Source of the DNA: G965205255 sp965205255
GTDB taxonomy: Bacteria > Pseudomonadota > Gammaproteobacteria > Pseudomonadales > Endozoicomonadaceae
Length of the DNA: 64,000 nucleotides
Reading direction: 5' to 3'
Assembly: GCA_965205255.1 (NCBI GenBank)
Contig: OZ242051.1
Coordinates: 3,348,001 to 3,412,000, forward strand
Under the pieces are notes generated by a model. The model saw only the letters and a list, made by a program, of their open reading frames with translations, was not told where the DNA came from and did no database searches. The position numbers were made by a program, and so were the translations under genes. Below are positions 1-10,682 of this stretch, one piece after another. The first letter of the stretch is position 1. Each line of letters opens with the position of its first letter.

Positions 1-3000
1 AGTGATGATTATACGTATGCCGTCATGCAAGACAACGGATTAACGACTACTAAAACAACGTACAACAAATATCACTTACCATTAGACATATCACAAAATG
101 ATGACCTGCGTCACTCGCTGATTGCGTCGGATGATATTACCTACTTACCCTGGAAAGGCACTACGTTCAATAAACTTCCTCCTGTCTACTCTTTCCCACT
201 ACAGACAACCAAAACATTATATAGTCTTACCAGTGAAGGAAATGACACAACTATAACTCCGGCAAAAGTATTGCAACAAAAAAAATACAATGATAACGGT
301 CAGGTAATCTGGCAACAGGATGCTTACGGCAGGCAGATATTTACCCAGTATTGTCCACCTCTGGGCGACAGTCATTGCCCAAAAACAGATCCTGACTGGC
401 CACAGGTTACCCTGCCGGAAAAAGTACTGCAACTGCCCGCAAAACAAACACCGGCAGGCAGCATTCCCTTCTTGACGTTTCCTGTCACTAATGAGGCTTC
501 CAGTGCGGTGGAGGTTGAATTTAACTATCAATTGATACCGATTGCGCAACGTAATAAAAAGCGTATAGCATTATACCAACGGTTATTGCACAGGCGGTGG
601 GTTCAGACAAAAACATCCGAAGCTATAAGACACGATGCTAACTTACTCAGTCTTTACAGCCATAAGCATTTTATTCATCAGATTGGACAAGATAACTCTC
701 CTCTTGCCGGTAACTGGCAAGTAGCCACTAAAGTAACAGGTACATTACCTGCAACATCGGTTGCAGGCTTACAACCGGGCCAGCCATTACCTGAACTGAC
801 GAAAAGTCAGCTATCAACGACCACAAACTATCAATACAATTTACAGCAAGACAGTACTTTTTATGGTCTCTTAACACGGATAAGTGTGACCAGATATCAA
901 CAACCAGACCCAATAATTAACGGCAGGTTATTACAAGTAAACAGAGCGGATTCACTGATTAAAGATAACGGTCATCCAGAAACGATAATGCTAGATGTGA
1001 CACATAACATTGACCTTGCCACTCGGACTCGAACCACAACCCTGAAAGTCGATCCAACGCTCCCGCCAACAAATATTTCGCACGCATACCAGCTACTTAA
1101 CGCTGATAATACTTCACACGATAGCAATGGCCTTCCCCTGGGGCAGTCAACCTATTCACTGAGCAGTGGTCTGAAACTTTCCAGTGACGACACTATGAAA
1201 ACTCTGCATACACAGTGGGTTTATGATAACTGGCAACGACCGATAAAAAAAATTATCACTCCGGAGGAAGGGGGGCAGCCTCAATCGGTAAGCTGGGCCT
1301 ATATTTCTACAGATAAAGAACAGTCTGTGGTTAAAACCCTACCCAATGGCGTGCAACAAAAAATCATTTATGCCGGCATTGGCCGAAATCAGAAAGTAAT
1401 GTCTGTTTGGATCAGACCTAAAAGTATGGCCACTCAACCGATGATTGGTATTAATGAATGGATACCAGCTAGCTCCATAACTTATACTGCTACTGACAAA
1501 CCGGCTAGTAAAACTGTTTATCATGCAACAGATAATGATGGTTCAACAATAGCCTTAACAACAAGCTATGGGTATGATGCCCTGAATCGTCCTGTATGGA
1601 CTAAAACACCGGATGGCATAATCAGCATTCACCTAGTTGATGATCCTCAGCTGTTATTGATTAACTATCAAGTGGCAACCGGTAATAATAATCAGCAAGA
1701 AAAACTTGCACCCATACTTAGCGTTGTTCAGTCAAATACGATTGGTAAACCTGTAGCCAGATACTCCTTTGCGCTTGATCCACAGGCAAAGATAAAAGGC
1801 CGGTTTATCTACTCGGATACACTGAAAGCCACCCTGATAGCACTGAAAAGTCAGTTACGTCCGGCAAATAGTTTAAAGACATTGCAAAGTTACGGATTGC
1901 TTCCTTTATCAGGCAAAACAGGCTTGTTTGCATTTATTAATGCAGCTATTTCAGCTAAATCTTGGTTATCTGAAATGACCATGCAGTACGATGGCAACGG
2001 TAGACAAATCAGCCAGATTGCGCCTGATGGTGCTAAAACACAGTGGAAATGGCAAAACGGTAATCTTGTCGCCACCATCACACCCAACGGGAGCATTATT
2101 CACGATACGTTTGATATCCGAGGTAATAAAATCTCACGATGTGTTCAGCCAGCGCATCAGTCTTCATGTCATGTGCTGGGCACTCGTCATTATGATCGTA
2201 CAGGCAACCTGCAATGGCAGGCAGATGAGTATCACAAAAGGATATATTACACCTATGATGCAGACGGTCGTCTTTTAAGCATGAAGACACCTGCAACGAA
2301 AGACAGTCCTGAAGGACATGTTTTTACTTACACTTATAACAGCTTTGCCAAAACTGGTGAAGCCATCGATGGTGTTGTTTATGCAACCTGGCACTGGAAC
2401 CCAAAGACATGGAATCTCACCGATGCAGAAGACACTATCAGCCATCTGCACTATGACTACGACCCAAATACAGGACAAGTGATTAAAATCACCCGTAGTG
2501 CTCCAGTTACGCTGAAATCTCCTACTGGCATACACTACCCGCAAGGCAGTAGCCTCATAAGCTATGACCGTTATGGACATGTCATTTCATTCTTGGATTT
2601 TACAGGCAATAAATACACGTCAGTACATGATAGATTTGGACGAGTACTACAAACAAATGTTGTCTTGCATGGCAAAAGCAAAAAAATACCGTTAAGTACC
2701 ACCACTTACGATAATCTCTTTGGTCGAGTATTATCTATTACCAACGGTATGGGAATCGTCAGAATATTTCAATATGATAATCTCGGTCAGGTAATTAGCA
2801 CTACAGATAAATACGCTAATACGCTTTTGCAAAAACTGAGTTACAGTTATGATCCTGAAACACATAACATAACAAGCTTTACCCGCACAGAAGGTAAGGA
2901 AAGCGCTTTATACAGTTATACATACGATAAAAATACAAATAGCCTAACTGGTGTGCATTGTGGCGTAACCGGTCAGCCAGATAAAGCAAGTACCCTTTGT

Positions 3001-5073
3001 CCGAGGGATACTGATTTATCAGGCAGTACTTTAATATCAGCTCCTATTATCACTGATCAGCAATATACGTTTGATGACTGGAATAATATTAAAACAGTTA
3101 ATGAAAAGCTAATTACGGTCAGGGGTAATAAAACAGGCAAAGTAACAAATTACACTTATGCCCGTCAGATAACCGGCAACTATGATCCCCATCGTATGAT
3201 CGCATTTAGCTCACGATGGCAGACAAATTCCTCAACATTTAGTGCGGTTCCCAAAGCCATCAGTTACGACACACTAGGACGTGTAGTTAAAGATGCCGAT
3301 GGCAATAGCATTCATTACAATGGTTTTGGCCAACAGGACAAATTTACCAACACAAAAACCGGCGGGTACGCAACATACACTTATGATGCCAATGGACATC
3401 AAATCGCAGAACAACCTTTCGACGCCAAAGGGAAGCCGTTACAACAACCTTTATATATGACCTACCAGGGAGATACCATTACCGGACAAACACAAAAAGA
3501 TGCCGGCGGTATCACTCATACCACAGCTGAGCTTGCAGGTATTGCGCATAGCGAAGATGGTGATATTACGCAGTGGTATCTGCATGATTATAAAGGTGAT
3601 CTGATCTCCACCTTTAACAGTGCAGGAAAGCGCACCAGTGATCATGTGTACAGCCCATATGGCATGGATAATAATTTATTAAGCAACTCTGATCAGAGAT
3701 TACAAGGAAAGCTTACCTTGTCTTCACAAACGCCGTGGTGGCAGAACCATCTACCGGGATTTGATGATCAAATGAATGATCCTGTCACCGGTTATCAGTT
3801 TTTAGGCGGTGGCTATCGAGCATACAACCCTATATATAGACACTTTATGAGCCATGACAGTTATAGTCCGTTCACAAAAATAAATGGATATGGGTTTGCT
3901 GATAATAATCCGGTAATGAATACAGACCCTTCCGGACACTTACCACAATGGCTCGGGTATGCTTTGGGGTGTTTAGGAGTGACAATGGCTATTGCTTCTG
4001 CTGTTGTTTTACCTGTTGTCACCGCAGGTTATGCCAGCGTAGTGGCAATAACTTCTGCAACCTTGGCAAGTATGACGCTGGCTCCTATCGGTGTCGCAAC
4101 AGGTGCACTACAAATTGCTGGAACAGCATACCCAGAAAACAAAAGCCTTGCGATTACTAATGAGTCATTTGGTCTTGCCAGTGGTTTAACAACCATGTAC
4201 ATGGCTGGAGGTATTATAATTGCCGGCAGTAAAAGTGTTTTAACAAGCATTGAATATGCTATCAAGGTCTTTACGATCTCCTCAGGTATTAATAGTGGTT
4301 TTTCTGGTGTGACAAGTGAAGCTATGTCTGGAATGGATATAGCAGCGACAGCAAACCCAAACCTTAGTTATAAATCTGGATTCTCTCATACAGCCAAGGT
4401 TATAGGCTATGCCTCTATGGGGCTCATGGTAGCTTCTGTTATTTCAAGTATCGGGGCAGGAATGTTAAGCAGTATATCTTTAGGCAGAAAAAACGGTATG
4501 AATATTGCCAGAGAACAGGAAATAACAAACTCTGATGAATTCACTCCCCTTTTACCATATAACTCTTCGGCTGACGATCAGGAAGGCTCTCTTGAAATGG
4601 AACAAGTCTACCGACAACAAGACTCTGAAAAACCTTTCACCCGCGCGGTTATTGGGTGTGGCAGACAATCTATTATGGGTAGTTGTTCGCATCCTGATGG
4701 CAACATACTTACTTTTAGCCTTAGCTGGAAAAAAAACCCTCACATAAGGGGTGCTTTTGAAGAGTTTGCGGAACTTGGCAGTTTTGATGGGAAATTTGAA
4801 GAAATTAGTTTAGAAACCCCACTCTTTAGTAAACGACAACTAAACGCAGCACTCAGAATGCTAAAATCTGGAGGCAGTATTTACGTTAAGACAAATATGG
4901 AATTTCATGATTTCGATTTTAGACCTCTTGCTACAAAACTTAATTTTGCATTTGAAAATGTAACTAAAAATGCAGAAACTGAAACTAAATACAATACCAC
5001 ATTTAAACCAGTATCCAGAAAAGCTTTTTTCTCTAATAATTCGGATCATAACTGGAAAATAACAAAGCTATGA
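1..5073 (+). CDS. RHS/YD-repeat protein with methyltransferase-like C-terminal tail (5' end outside window)
   Basis: The reading frame is open from base 1, so the gene begins upstream; the ATG at 25 is internal. Residues from base 31 align with residue 452 onward of the RHS gene at 60705, so about 440 residues are missing and the full protein should be about 2,130 aa. Visible parts are a long YD-repeat shell (motifs such as YDGNGR and YTYDADGRL), then an RHS-core-like end (YQFLGGGYRAYNP, closing with DPSGH at visible residue ~1309), then ~190 Gly/Ala-rich hydrophobic residues shared with the other RHS genes here. The last ~140 residues are unique. They carry AVIGCGR (visible residue ~1550) and later ALRMLKSGGSIYVKT, which resemble motif I and the late strand of class I SAM-dependent methyltransferases. 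That domain call is tentative. RHS proteins generally present a variable C-terminal effector from a beta-cage; the target here is unknown. Confidence 0.85.
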   Translation, partial: SDDYTYAVMQDNGLTTTKTTYNKYHLPLDISQNDDLRHSLIASDDITYLPWKGTTFNKLPPVYSFPLQTTKTLYSLTSEGNDTTITPAKVLQQKKYNDNGQVIWQQDAYGRQIFTQYCPPLGDSHCPKTDPDWPQVTLPEKVLQLPAKQTPAGSIPFLTFPVTNEASSAVEVEFNYQLIPIAQRNKKRIALYQRLLHRRWVQTKTSEAIRHDANLLSLYSHKHFIHQIGQDNSPLAGNWQVATKVTGTLPATSVAGLQPGQPLPELTKSQLSTTTNYQYNLQQDSTFYGLLTRISVTRYQQPDPIINGRLLQVNRADSLIKDNGHPETIMLDVTHNIDLATRTRTTTLKVDPTLPPTNISHAYQLLNADNTSHDSNGLPLGQSTYSLSSGLKLSSDDTMKTLHTQWVYDNWQRPIKKIITPEEGGQPQSVSWAYISTDKEQSVVKTLPNGVQQKIIYAGIGRNQKVMSVWIRPKSMATQPMIGINEWIPASSITYTATDKPASKTVYHATDNDGSTIALTTSYGYDALNRPVWTKTPDGIISIHLVDDPQLLLINYQVATGNNNQQEKLAPILSVVQSNTIGKPVARYSFALDPQAKIKGRFIYSDTLKATLIALKSQLRPANSLKTLQSYGLLPLSGKTGLFAFINAAISAKSWLSEMTMQYDGNGRQISQIAPDGAKTQWKWQNGNLVATITPNGSIIHDTFDIRGNKISRCVQPAHQSSCHVLGTRHYDRTGNLQWQADEYHKRIYYTYDADGRLLSMKTPATKDSPEGHVFTYTYNSFAKTGEAIDGVVYATWHWNPKTWNLTDAEDTISHLHYDYDPNTGQVIKITRSAPVTLKSPTGIHYPQGSSLISYDRYGHVISFLDFTGNKYTSVHDRFGRVLQTNVVLHGKSKKIPLSTTTYDNLFGRVLSITNGMGIVRIFQYDNLGQVISTTDKYANTLLQKLSYSYDPETHNITSFTRTEGKESALYSYTYDKNTNSLTGVHCGVTGQPDKASTLCPRDTDLSGSTLISAPIITDQQYTFDDWNNIKTVNEKLITVRGNKTGKVTNYTYARQITGNYDPHRMIAFSSRWQTNSSTFSAVPKAISYDTLGRVVKDADGNSIHYNGFGQQDKFTNTKTGGYATYTYDANGHQIAEQPFDAKGKPLQQPLYMTYQGDTITGQTQKDAGGITHTTAELAGIAHSEDGDITQWYLHDYKGDLISTFNSAGKRTSDHVYSPYGMDNNLLSNSDQRLQGKLTLSSQTPWWQNHLPGFDDQMNDPVTGYQFLGGGYRAYNPIYRHFMSHDSYSPFTKINGYGFADNNPVMNTDPSGHLPQWLGYALGCLGVTMAIASAVVLPVVTAGYASVVAITSATLASMTLAPIGVATGALQIAGTAYPENKSLAITNESFGLASGLTTMYMAGGIIIAGSKSVLTSIEYAIKVFTISSGINSGFSGVTSEAMSGMDIAATANPNLSYKSGFSHTAKVIGYASMGLMVASVISSIGAGMLSSISLGRKNGMNIAREQEITNSDEFTPLLPYNSSADDQEGSLEMEQVYRQQDSEKPFTRAVIGCGRQSIMGSCSHPDGNILTFSLSWKKNPHIRGAFEEFAELGSFDGKFEEISLETPLFSKRQLNAALRMLKSGGSIYVKTNMEFHDFDFRPLATKLNFAFENVTKNAETETKYNTTFKPVSRKAFFSNNSDHNWKITKL

Positions 5074-5201
5074 AATCAGCAAACCAGACAAACCGACATT
5101 ATTTATTACCTTCAATGGATCAATCAGGTGTCAATGAAATCAGTAACTTTCTTATTTCCTACTCTGCATACTCAAAAGGATCAGACAGTTTAAGTGATTA
5201 G
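5070..5201 (+). CDS. 43-aa ORF overlapping the end of the RHS gene (possible small partner)
   Basis: The ATG at 5070 overlaps the TGA of the upstream RHS gene in an ATGA arrangement, which is typical of translational coupling. The 43-codon frame ends at TAG 5199-5201. The product is polar, Ser/Asn-rich, has no membrane segment and resembles nothing I recognise. Small genes immediately downstream of polymorphic toxins often encode immunity proteins. This one is shorter than usual, so it may be a remnant or a chance frame. No separate Shine-Dalgarno is obvious, as expected if it depends on coupling. Confidence 0.3.
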   Translation: MKSANQTNRHYLLPSMDQSGVNEISNFLISYSAYSKGSDSLSD

Positions 5202-5228
5202 ATAATTTCATCCATTTTCGCAAAAATT

Positions 5229-5807
5229 TTAGTAATAAGCATTATCTTTAAAACTATGATCAGTAATATCTTTAACTCCTTTAAGTTCTGGAATATTATC
5301 TGTGAGGGTTTTCTCGATACCATCTTTCAATGTCGTATCAACCATTCCACATCCCTGACACCCACCACCAAACTGTAATATTGCGTAATCTTCATCCACT
5401 TCCACAAGGCTTACCATTCCACCATGGCTGGCAAGATTCGGATTTACTTCAACAGTGAGATAATAATTAACTTTATCTGTCAGTGTGCTGTTTTCATCAA
5501 GATTTGGAAGCTTGGCATTAGGAGCTTTAATAGTTAATTGTCCTCCCATTTTATCTTTCGAAAAATCTACCAGCGCTTCTTCAAGATAAGTCTCACTGGC
5601 TCCTTCTATCCATGCGGAAAAATATTTTAGTTCTAACCTGATATCATCAGACTTTTCTTCTCCGGGACGGCAATAGGCAAGGCATGTTTCCGCACTAGGC
5701 GTACCTGGCTTTGTGACAAATACACGCACAGAAATCCCTTCTGTTTTTTGGCGTTTTAATAACTCCCAAAGGTAGTCCTGTGCATCCTGAGTAAATTCTA
5801 TATTCAC
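5229..5807 (-). CDS. nfuA: Fe-S biogenesis protein NfuA
   Basis: The 192-aa product matches NfuA in length and layout. An N-terminal degenerate A-type (IscA-like) domain contains RVFVTKPGTPSAETC. A C-terminal Nfu domain contains GGGCQGCGMVDTTLKDGIE, whose CxxC pair binds the 4Fe-4S cluster at the dimer interface. The sequence ends in the family's typical DHSFKDNAYY-like tail. NfuA is a cytosolic carrier that delivers clusters to apo-proteins, especially under oxidative or iron stress. The start is GTG at 5807, placed by alignment to the family N-terminus; its ribosome site is weak. It lies 75 nt downstream of the glutamate dehydrogenase gene on the same strand, and a TATAAT-like box 40 nt upstream suggests it can have its own promoter. 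Confidence 0.96.
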   Translation of the reverse strand: MNIEFTQDAQDYLWELLKRQKTEGISVRVFVTKPGTPSAETCLAYCRPGEEKSDDIRLELKYFSAWIEGASETYLEEALVDFSKDKMGGQLTIKAPNAKLPNLDENSTLTDKVNYYLTVEVNPNLASHGGMVSLVEVDEDYAILQFGGGCQGCGMVDTTLKDGIEKTLTDNIPELKGVKDITDHSFKDNAYY

Positions 5808-5846
5808 TGCTGTTTCACTTCTCTAAACTTTGTAAATTTATGACGT

Positions 5847-5852
5847 ATTATA
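5847..5852 (-). promoter_or_regulatory. Possible -10 box for nfuA
   Basis: Read on the minus strand, a perfect TATAAT lies 40 nt before the nfuA GTG. The -35 region 17 nt further up (TTTCAG) is poor, so this is a weak candidate for a promoter that uncouples nfuA from the upstream glutamate dehydrogenase gene. Confidence 0.3.
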
Positions 5853-5882
5853 ATACTTGCCGGCTTTCACTGAAAGTAAAAT

Positions 5883-8800
5883 TTATCCTTTAGAAATACT
5901 TTGTTCATACAGCTCTAATAAATCTCGAGCTAATACCGTCAGCATGGAAAGCTCTATATGACTTTCCAGTTTAAGTTCACCTATGGTATTGTTCCAGCGC
6001 TCCAGAAGAAGTTGATTTTTTTCCTGCCATTTTTCCAGACAATCATCAAAGGGCTGTTTTTCTGACTTACATTTCAGTATCGCACCAACAAATAATTTAA
6101 GGTATGAGATAAATTCATCCCGACTAGCTTCCCTTGCTCTTACCTGCCAGTGAACTTTAAAATCAAGTTCATTAATTTCATTTAATACCCAGTCGAGTGA
6201 TAACGACTCTGCCATACACATATAGCCCCTTGCTACTTCCTGAAGAGATTGACCCGTTTCATGAGCTGTCTGAATGTAAAACAGCATACTAGGTAGCTTG
6301 GTTAAACAGCAAAATTCTGTAGCAAGTTTTTGAGGAACATCTTGGTCAATTAAAGCATTTATTTGTTTCGTCAGATCCGTATGCAAATGATCAGATACAA
6401 TATGTTTAATATTTTTTATTAAATAAGCAACACCCTCTTTATAATAGCTTACGGTCTCCTCAGCACTACCTTGCATTAAATTCATTTGCAACATCCAGCG
6501 AGTACTTCTTCGCATGGATCGACGCAGATCATTTAACATTTTCATCTGAAGCTTACTCTCTATCTTCAAATCAAGCTTCTCAATTTTTTTCCAGATACAG
6601 CCAAGGTCATAAATATCTCGAACAATAATAAATGCCCTGAGAACCTGATCGGATGACACGCCAGTAAATTGTTTCAACCGGTTTATAAATGTTACACCCA
6701 TAGCATTACAAACATAATTAGCCAGTTGTGTAATGGCGATTTCACGTTTAAGGCGATGCTCAAGCGATGCGGACTGATACTTTTTGATCAGAATTTGAGG
6801 AAAAGCCGTAAACATCTCTTTCATCAGATACTGATCGTCACACACAGGAGAATTAAGCAATTCTTCTTTAAGAACTCCTTTGCTATAGGAAATCATTAAT
6901 GATATTTCAGGTCGTGTCAGTGACTTTCCCTTAGAAATCCGCTCGTTTAGCTCTTCATCATCCGGTAAAAATTCTACACTTCTATCTAAAAGACCTTGTT
7001 GTTCAAGCTCACGAATAAGTCGCCTGAACTGATCAATTTTATACTCCATATTATGTTCGGCCAAACTTATCGCTAGCACCTGACGATAATTGTTTTTCAA
7101 AACCAATGAAGAAACATCGTCAGTCATCTGCTCAAGTATTCTTTCACGCTGTTTAAGTGTTATGTTTTTTTGATCTACCAGACGATTAAGCAGAATTTTA
7201 ATATTTACTTCATGATCAGAACAGTCAACGCCGGCAGCATTATCAATAAAGTCAGTGTTCATAATGCCACCGTTCAGAGCATATTCAACACGACCCAGCT
7301 GAGTAAAACCAAGGTTTCCACCCTCTCCTACAACTTTACAGCGTAACTGGCTACCATTAACTCTAACTCCGTCATTGGTATGATCACCCACTGTTTCATT
7401 ATTTTCAGAAGAAGCCTTAACGTATGTACCAATACCGCCATTCCATAATAAATCAACCGGCGCACATAACAGCAAAGAAACCAAGTCAGCCGGAGTCAAT
7501 ATATTTTTACTAATATTGAAGCGCTCTTTCATTTCAGGTGTTACCTGAATAGATTTGGCAGAACGTAAAAATACGCCACCTCCTTTAGAAATCAATCTTT
7601 TGTTGTAGTCTGACCAACCAGAACGGGGAAGTTCAAATAACTTTTTCCGTTCTTTAAAGGAAGCCTCAACATCAGGATTGGGATCAATAAAAATATGTAA
7701 ATGATTGAATGCAGCTACTAATTCAATCTTTTCAGATAAGAGCATGCCATTACCAAATACATCACCACTCATATCACCAATGCCAACAACAGATACTCTC
7801 TCTTTCTGAACATCAACGCCTAACTCGGCAAAATGGCGCTGTACTGAAACCCAAGCACCTTTTGCGGTAATACCCATTTTTTTATGGTCATAACCCACAC
7901 TACCACCTGAGGCAAAAGCGTCACCCAACCAAAAGTTATACTCAGCGGCAATTTTATTTGCAATATCAGAAAAGCTTGCTGTTCCTTTATCAGCAGCAAC
8001 AACAAGATAATAGTCGTCATCATCATACGCAATAATCCGATCAGGCCTTACAACTTTATCGTTTACAAGATTATCTGTTACATCAAGCAGGGCTCGAATA
8101 AAAAGCTTATAACAGGCCACACCCTCTTGCATAAATGATTCTCTGTCATCCATTGCAGGTAAGTGTCTGCAAACAAACCCTCCTTTAGCTCCGACCGGAA
8201 CGATCACAGAATTTTTCACCTGTTGCGCCTTTACTAGCCCCAGAATCTCTGTTCTGAAATCTTCCTGACGATCTGACCAGCGCAAACCACCCCGAGCAAC
8301 CTTTCCGCATCGAAGATGTATACCTTCAAAACGAGGTGAGTAGACAAAGATCTCAAACTGTGGGACAGGTTTAGGAACCTCTGACAGTTCTTTTGTGGAA
8401 ATTTTAAAAGACAAGCAAGGCTTAATGGTATCATTTTCAGCCTGTTGATAGAGGTTTGTTCGCAGCGTTGCCATGATAAGCTCAACATAACGACGTAAAA
8501 TTCTATCCTCGGTTAACGAAGAAACCTGCTCTAATCGTTCCAGAATTTCCTTTTGTATTTGTTGTTGTCTTGCCACACGTTGTACAAAAGTTGTTTTACT
8601 ATCTACGTCAAAGCGTGTCTGGAATAATTCCCAGATGAGAACAGTGATATCAACATTATTGTATAGGCATGATGCAATGAATGTCTGACTAAAACCACCA
8701 TTAATTTGCTTCATATAATGAGCATAGGCCCTGAACATTCTTACCTGTATACTATTCATGGCACCAACTAGAACCAGACGATTAAAGCTATCATTTGCTA

Positions 8801-10682
8801 TCTGTTGGTGCCATGCCTGACAAAAGGTTGTTTGAAGATGGTCTGCAATTTGCTCTAAAGGTAGCTCTGTTTCTACAAAATACTTCAGATAAAAATCATG
8901 AATCCAGAATTTCTCTCCATCTGTGTTTTTAATACAATAAGGGTGTTCACTAATAACTTTCAGCCCCATGTTATCCATAACTGGAATCTGATCAGAAAGA
9001 GGCAAGGGTTCACCATAATTAAATACCTTCGCCCTCAATCCATCATTATCAGAAGGTAGTTTGTAAAATTGGACTTTAACTTTTTTGTTTTCAGCGAGCT
9101 CCAGACATTTACCTGTATCAAATACTGCCGTTACCGGGGAGAATTGCTCTTTATAACTTGTTGGTATGCCAGCACAGAAACGAGAATAAACAGTAATCCC
9201 TTCATTTTCTTCACTAGAGGCTGATATCGCACGACGATACTCATTATCCCAAGATGACGCTGCATCAATTATCTCATTAACAATCGATTGCACATCATTT
9301 TCTTTTCTGTGTGATTTTGCCAAACGTAATATAAAATGTACTCGAGCTAACACTGATTCAGAAAAAAAGGTAAAAAACTCCGCATCAGTTGCACCCATTC
9401 CTTTGCACAGAATTTCTTGAATCTTTATTCGTAGAGCAGTACTGTAAACATCGCGGGGAACATAAACAAGAAAAGAACAGAACAAACCATTTCTGTCCTG
9501 ACGCATGAACACTTTAGTTTGGTTACGTTCCTGTATTTGCAAAATACTCATTGCTGTTTCAAAAAGTTGATCTTCACTAATCTGAAAAAGTTCTTCCCTT
9601 GGAAAAACCTGAAGTATTTGAACCAACTCTTTTCCTATGTGACTTCCTTGCATAAAATTAGAACGCTTAATAACTGCATTGCATTTTTTTCTTAGAATAG
9701 GAATTTTACTTACACTCTGATTAAAAACCGGAGATGTGTATAAACCTAATATTCTGTATTCGCCTATAACATTATTTTTATCATCGAACCGTTTTATGAT
9801 AATAAAATCCGGATAAGCCGGACGGTGAACAGTTGATCTCGAAGACGCCTTGGCAAACGATAATACAGCTTTATCAGAAAAGAAATCCACATCCATTTCA
9901 GGTTCCAGCTGTTCCCTGGTTTTTGCATCAGGTGCATCTTTAAGTAGACCAAACTGTTTATTGATAGGTCTGGTAAAAGTTGTACGGTTAGCTATTTGCT
10001 TTGCACAAATTTCTTCAAACCCAAGAAAGGTGAAGTTTTCGTTTAAAAGCCAGCGAAGATAAGCTTCTATCTCTTCAAGTTCCGGCTGTTTTTCTGACCT
10101 TGCCTTCAGGTAGTCTGCAATATCGACCACCTGCTCTTTCATTTGTTTAAAATCATAAACGCAGCGACGAACATCAGCCATGGCATCAGAAATTTGTTTT
10201 TGAATCTCTTTTATTCTTTTAGGTTCTTCAATGCGATCTATTTCAATAACAACAAGACCTACCAGAGAATCACCGTTATTTTTGCTAAGCTTTGGATGCT
10301 TAACAGAGCAGTTAAGAATAAGATACGTACAAATCCCAAGTTCGCTTAATTTCATTCTTATGGAGTCAACCATAAAAGGGGTGTCGTTTTGAATAACGTG
10401 TATAAATGAAGTATGCTCAGCTTTCCAGTCTATAGATTCATCAGTATCAAAAACTGAAATTTCAGGTGTTTTTCCATCAAATTCTAACAGACGTTTCCAC
10501 ATACAAAGCGTTGTTCCGACTATATCTTTCCATGCATACGATGCCAATTCTTCTTTTGATACAATCGCAAACAAATCATAAACATAATCCTCAAATGCTT
10601 CATGATAAACAGTTGGAACATCAGGCAAAAGGTGTGTTTTTAACTCATCAACGAGCTCTGACCAGTTTTTCCATCGATTCAT
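5883..10682 (-). CDS. gdhB: NAD-specific glutamate dehydrogenase, large (180-kDa) type
   Basis: The 1,599-aa protein has the length of the large bacterial NAD-GDH family, which oxidises glutamate to 2-oxoglutarate and ammonium in the cytosol and feeds amino-acid carbon into the TCA cycle. The N-terminal half is the regulatory region with ACT-like folds. The catalytic core begins near residue 795 with VARGGLRWSDR, followed by VPVGAKGGF with the active-site lysine. The Rossmann part carries VVGIGDMSGDVFGNGML and, later, GEGGNLGFTQLGR and FIDNAAGVDCSDHEVN, all family hallmarks. The frame is intact. The ATG start is supported by the MNRWKNWSELVDEL-type N-terminus. It is transcribed divergently from the MoxR/Bat operon across a 301-nt gap. 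A large investment in glutamate catabolism suits an organism living on host amino acids (inference). Confidence 0.96.
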   Translation of the reverse strand: MNRWKNWSELVDELKTHLLPDVPTVYHEAFEDYVYDLFAIVSKEELASYAWKDIVGTTLCMWKRLLEFDGKTPEISVFDTDESIDWKAEHTSFIHVIQNDTPFMVDSIRMKLSELGICTYLILNCSVKHPKLSKNNGDSLVGLVVIEIDRIEEPKRIKEIQKQISDAMADVRRCVYDFKQMKEQVVDIADYLKARSEKQPELEEIEAYLRWLLNENFTFLGFEEICAKQIANRTTFTRPINKQFGLLKDAPDAKTREQLEPEMDVDFFSDKAVLSFAKASSRSTVHRPAYPDFIIIKRFDDKNNVIGEYRILGLYTSPVFNQSVSKIPILRKKCNAVIKRSNFMQGSHIGKELVQILQVFPREELFQISEDQLFETAMSILQIQERNQTKVFMRQDRNGLFCSFLVYVPRDVYSTALRIKIQEILCKGMGATDAEFFTFFSESVLARVHFILRLAKSHRKENDVQSIVNEIIDAASSWDNEYRRAISASSEENEGITVYSRFCAGIPTSYKEQFSPVTAVFDTGKCLELAENKKVKVQFYKLPSDNDGLRAKVFNYGEPLPLSDQIPVMDNMGLKVISEHPYCIKNTDGEKFWIHDFYLKYFVETELPLEQIADHLQTTFCQAWHQQIANDSFNRLVLVGAMNSIQVRMFRAYAHYMKQINGGFSQTFIASCLYNNVDITVLIWELFQTRFDVDSKTTFVQRVARQQQIQKEILERLEQVSSLTEDRILRRYVELIMATLRTNLYQQAENDTIKPCLSFKISTKELSEVPKPVPQFEIFVYSPRFEGIHLRCGKVARGGLRWSDRQEDFRTEILGLVKAQQVKNSVIVPVGAKGGFVCRHLPAMDDRESFMQEGVACYKLFIRALLDVTDNLVNDKVVRPDRIIAYDDDDYYLVVAADKGTASFSDIANKIAAEYNFWLGDAFASGGSVGYDHKKMGITAKGAWVSVQRHFAELGVDVQKERVSVVGIGDMSGDVFGNGMLLSEKIELVAAFNHLHIFIDPNPDVEASFKERKKLFELPRSGWSDYNKRLISKGGGVFLRSAKSIQVTPEMKERFNISKNILTPADLVSLLLCAPVDLLWNGGIGTYVKASSENNETVGDHTNDGVRVNGSQLRCKVVGEGGNLGFTQLGRVEYALNGGIMNTDFIDNAAGVDCSDHEVNIKILLNRLVDQKNITLKQRERILEQMTDDVSSLVLKNNYRQVLAISLAEHNMEYKIDQFRRLIRELEQQGLLDRSVEFLPDDEELNERISKGKSLTRPEISLMISYSKGVLKEELLNSPVCDDQYLMKEMFTAFPQILIKKYQSASLEHRLKREIAITQLANYVCNAMGVTFINRLKQFTGVSSDQVLRAFIIVRDIYDLGCIWKKIEKLDLKIESKLQMKMLNDLRRSMRRSTRWMLQMNLMQGSAEETVSYYKEGVAYLIKNIKHIVSDHLHTDLTKQINALIDQDVPQKLATEFCCLTKLPSMLFYIQTAHETGQSLQEVARGYMCMAESLSLDWVLNEINELDFKVHWQVRAREASRDEFISYLKLFVGAILKCKSEKQPFDDCLEKWQEKNQLLLERWNNTIGELKLESHIELSMLTVLARDLLELYEQSISKG

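Noticed and set aside
217..5049. Many antisense and alternative-frame ORFs of 60-110 codons inside the RHS genes
   Set aside because: They lie wholly within long, clearly coding frames, recur at the same place in every copy because the DNA is the same, and lack ribosome sites.
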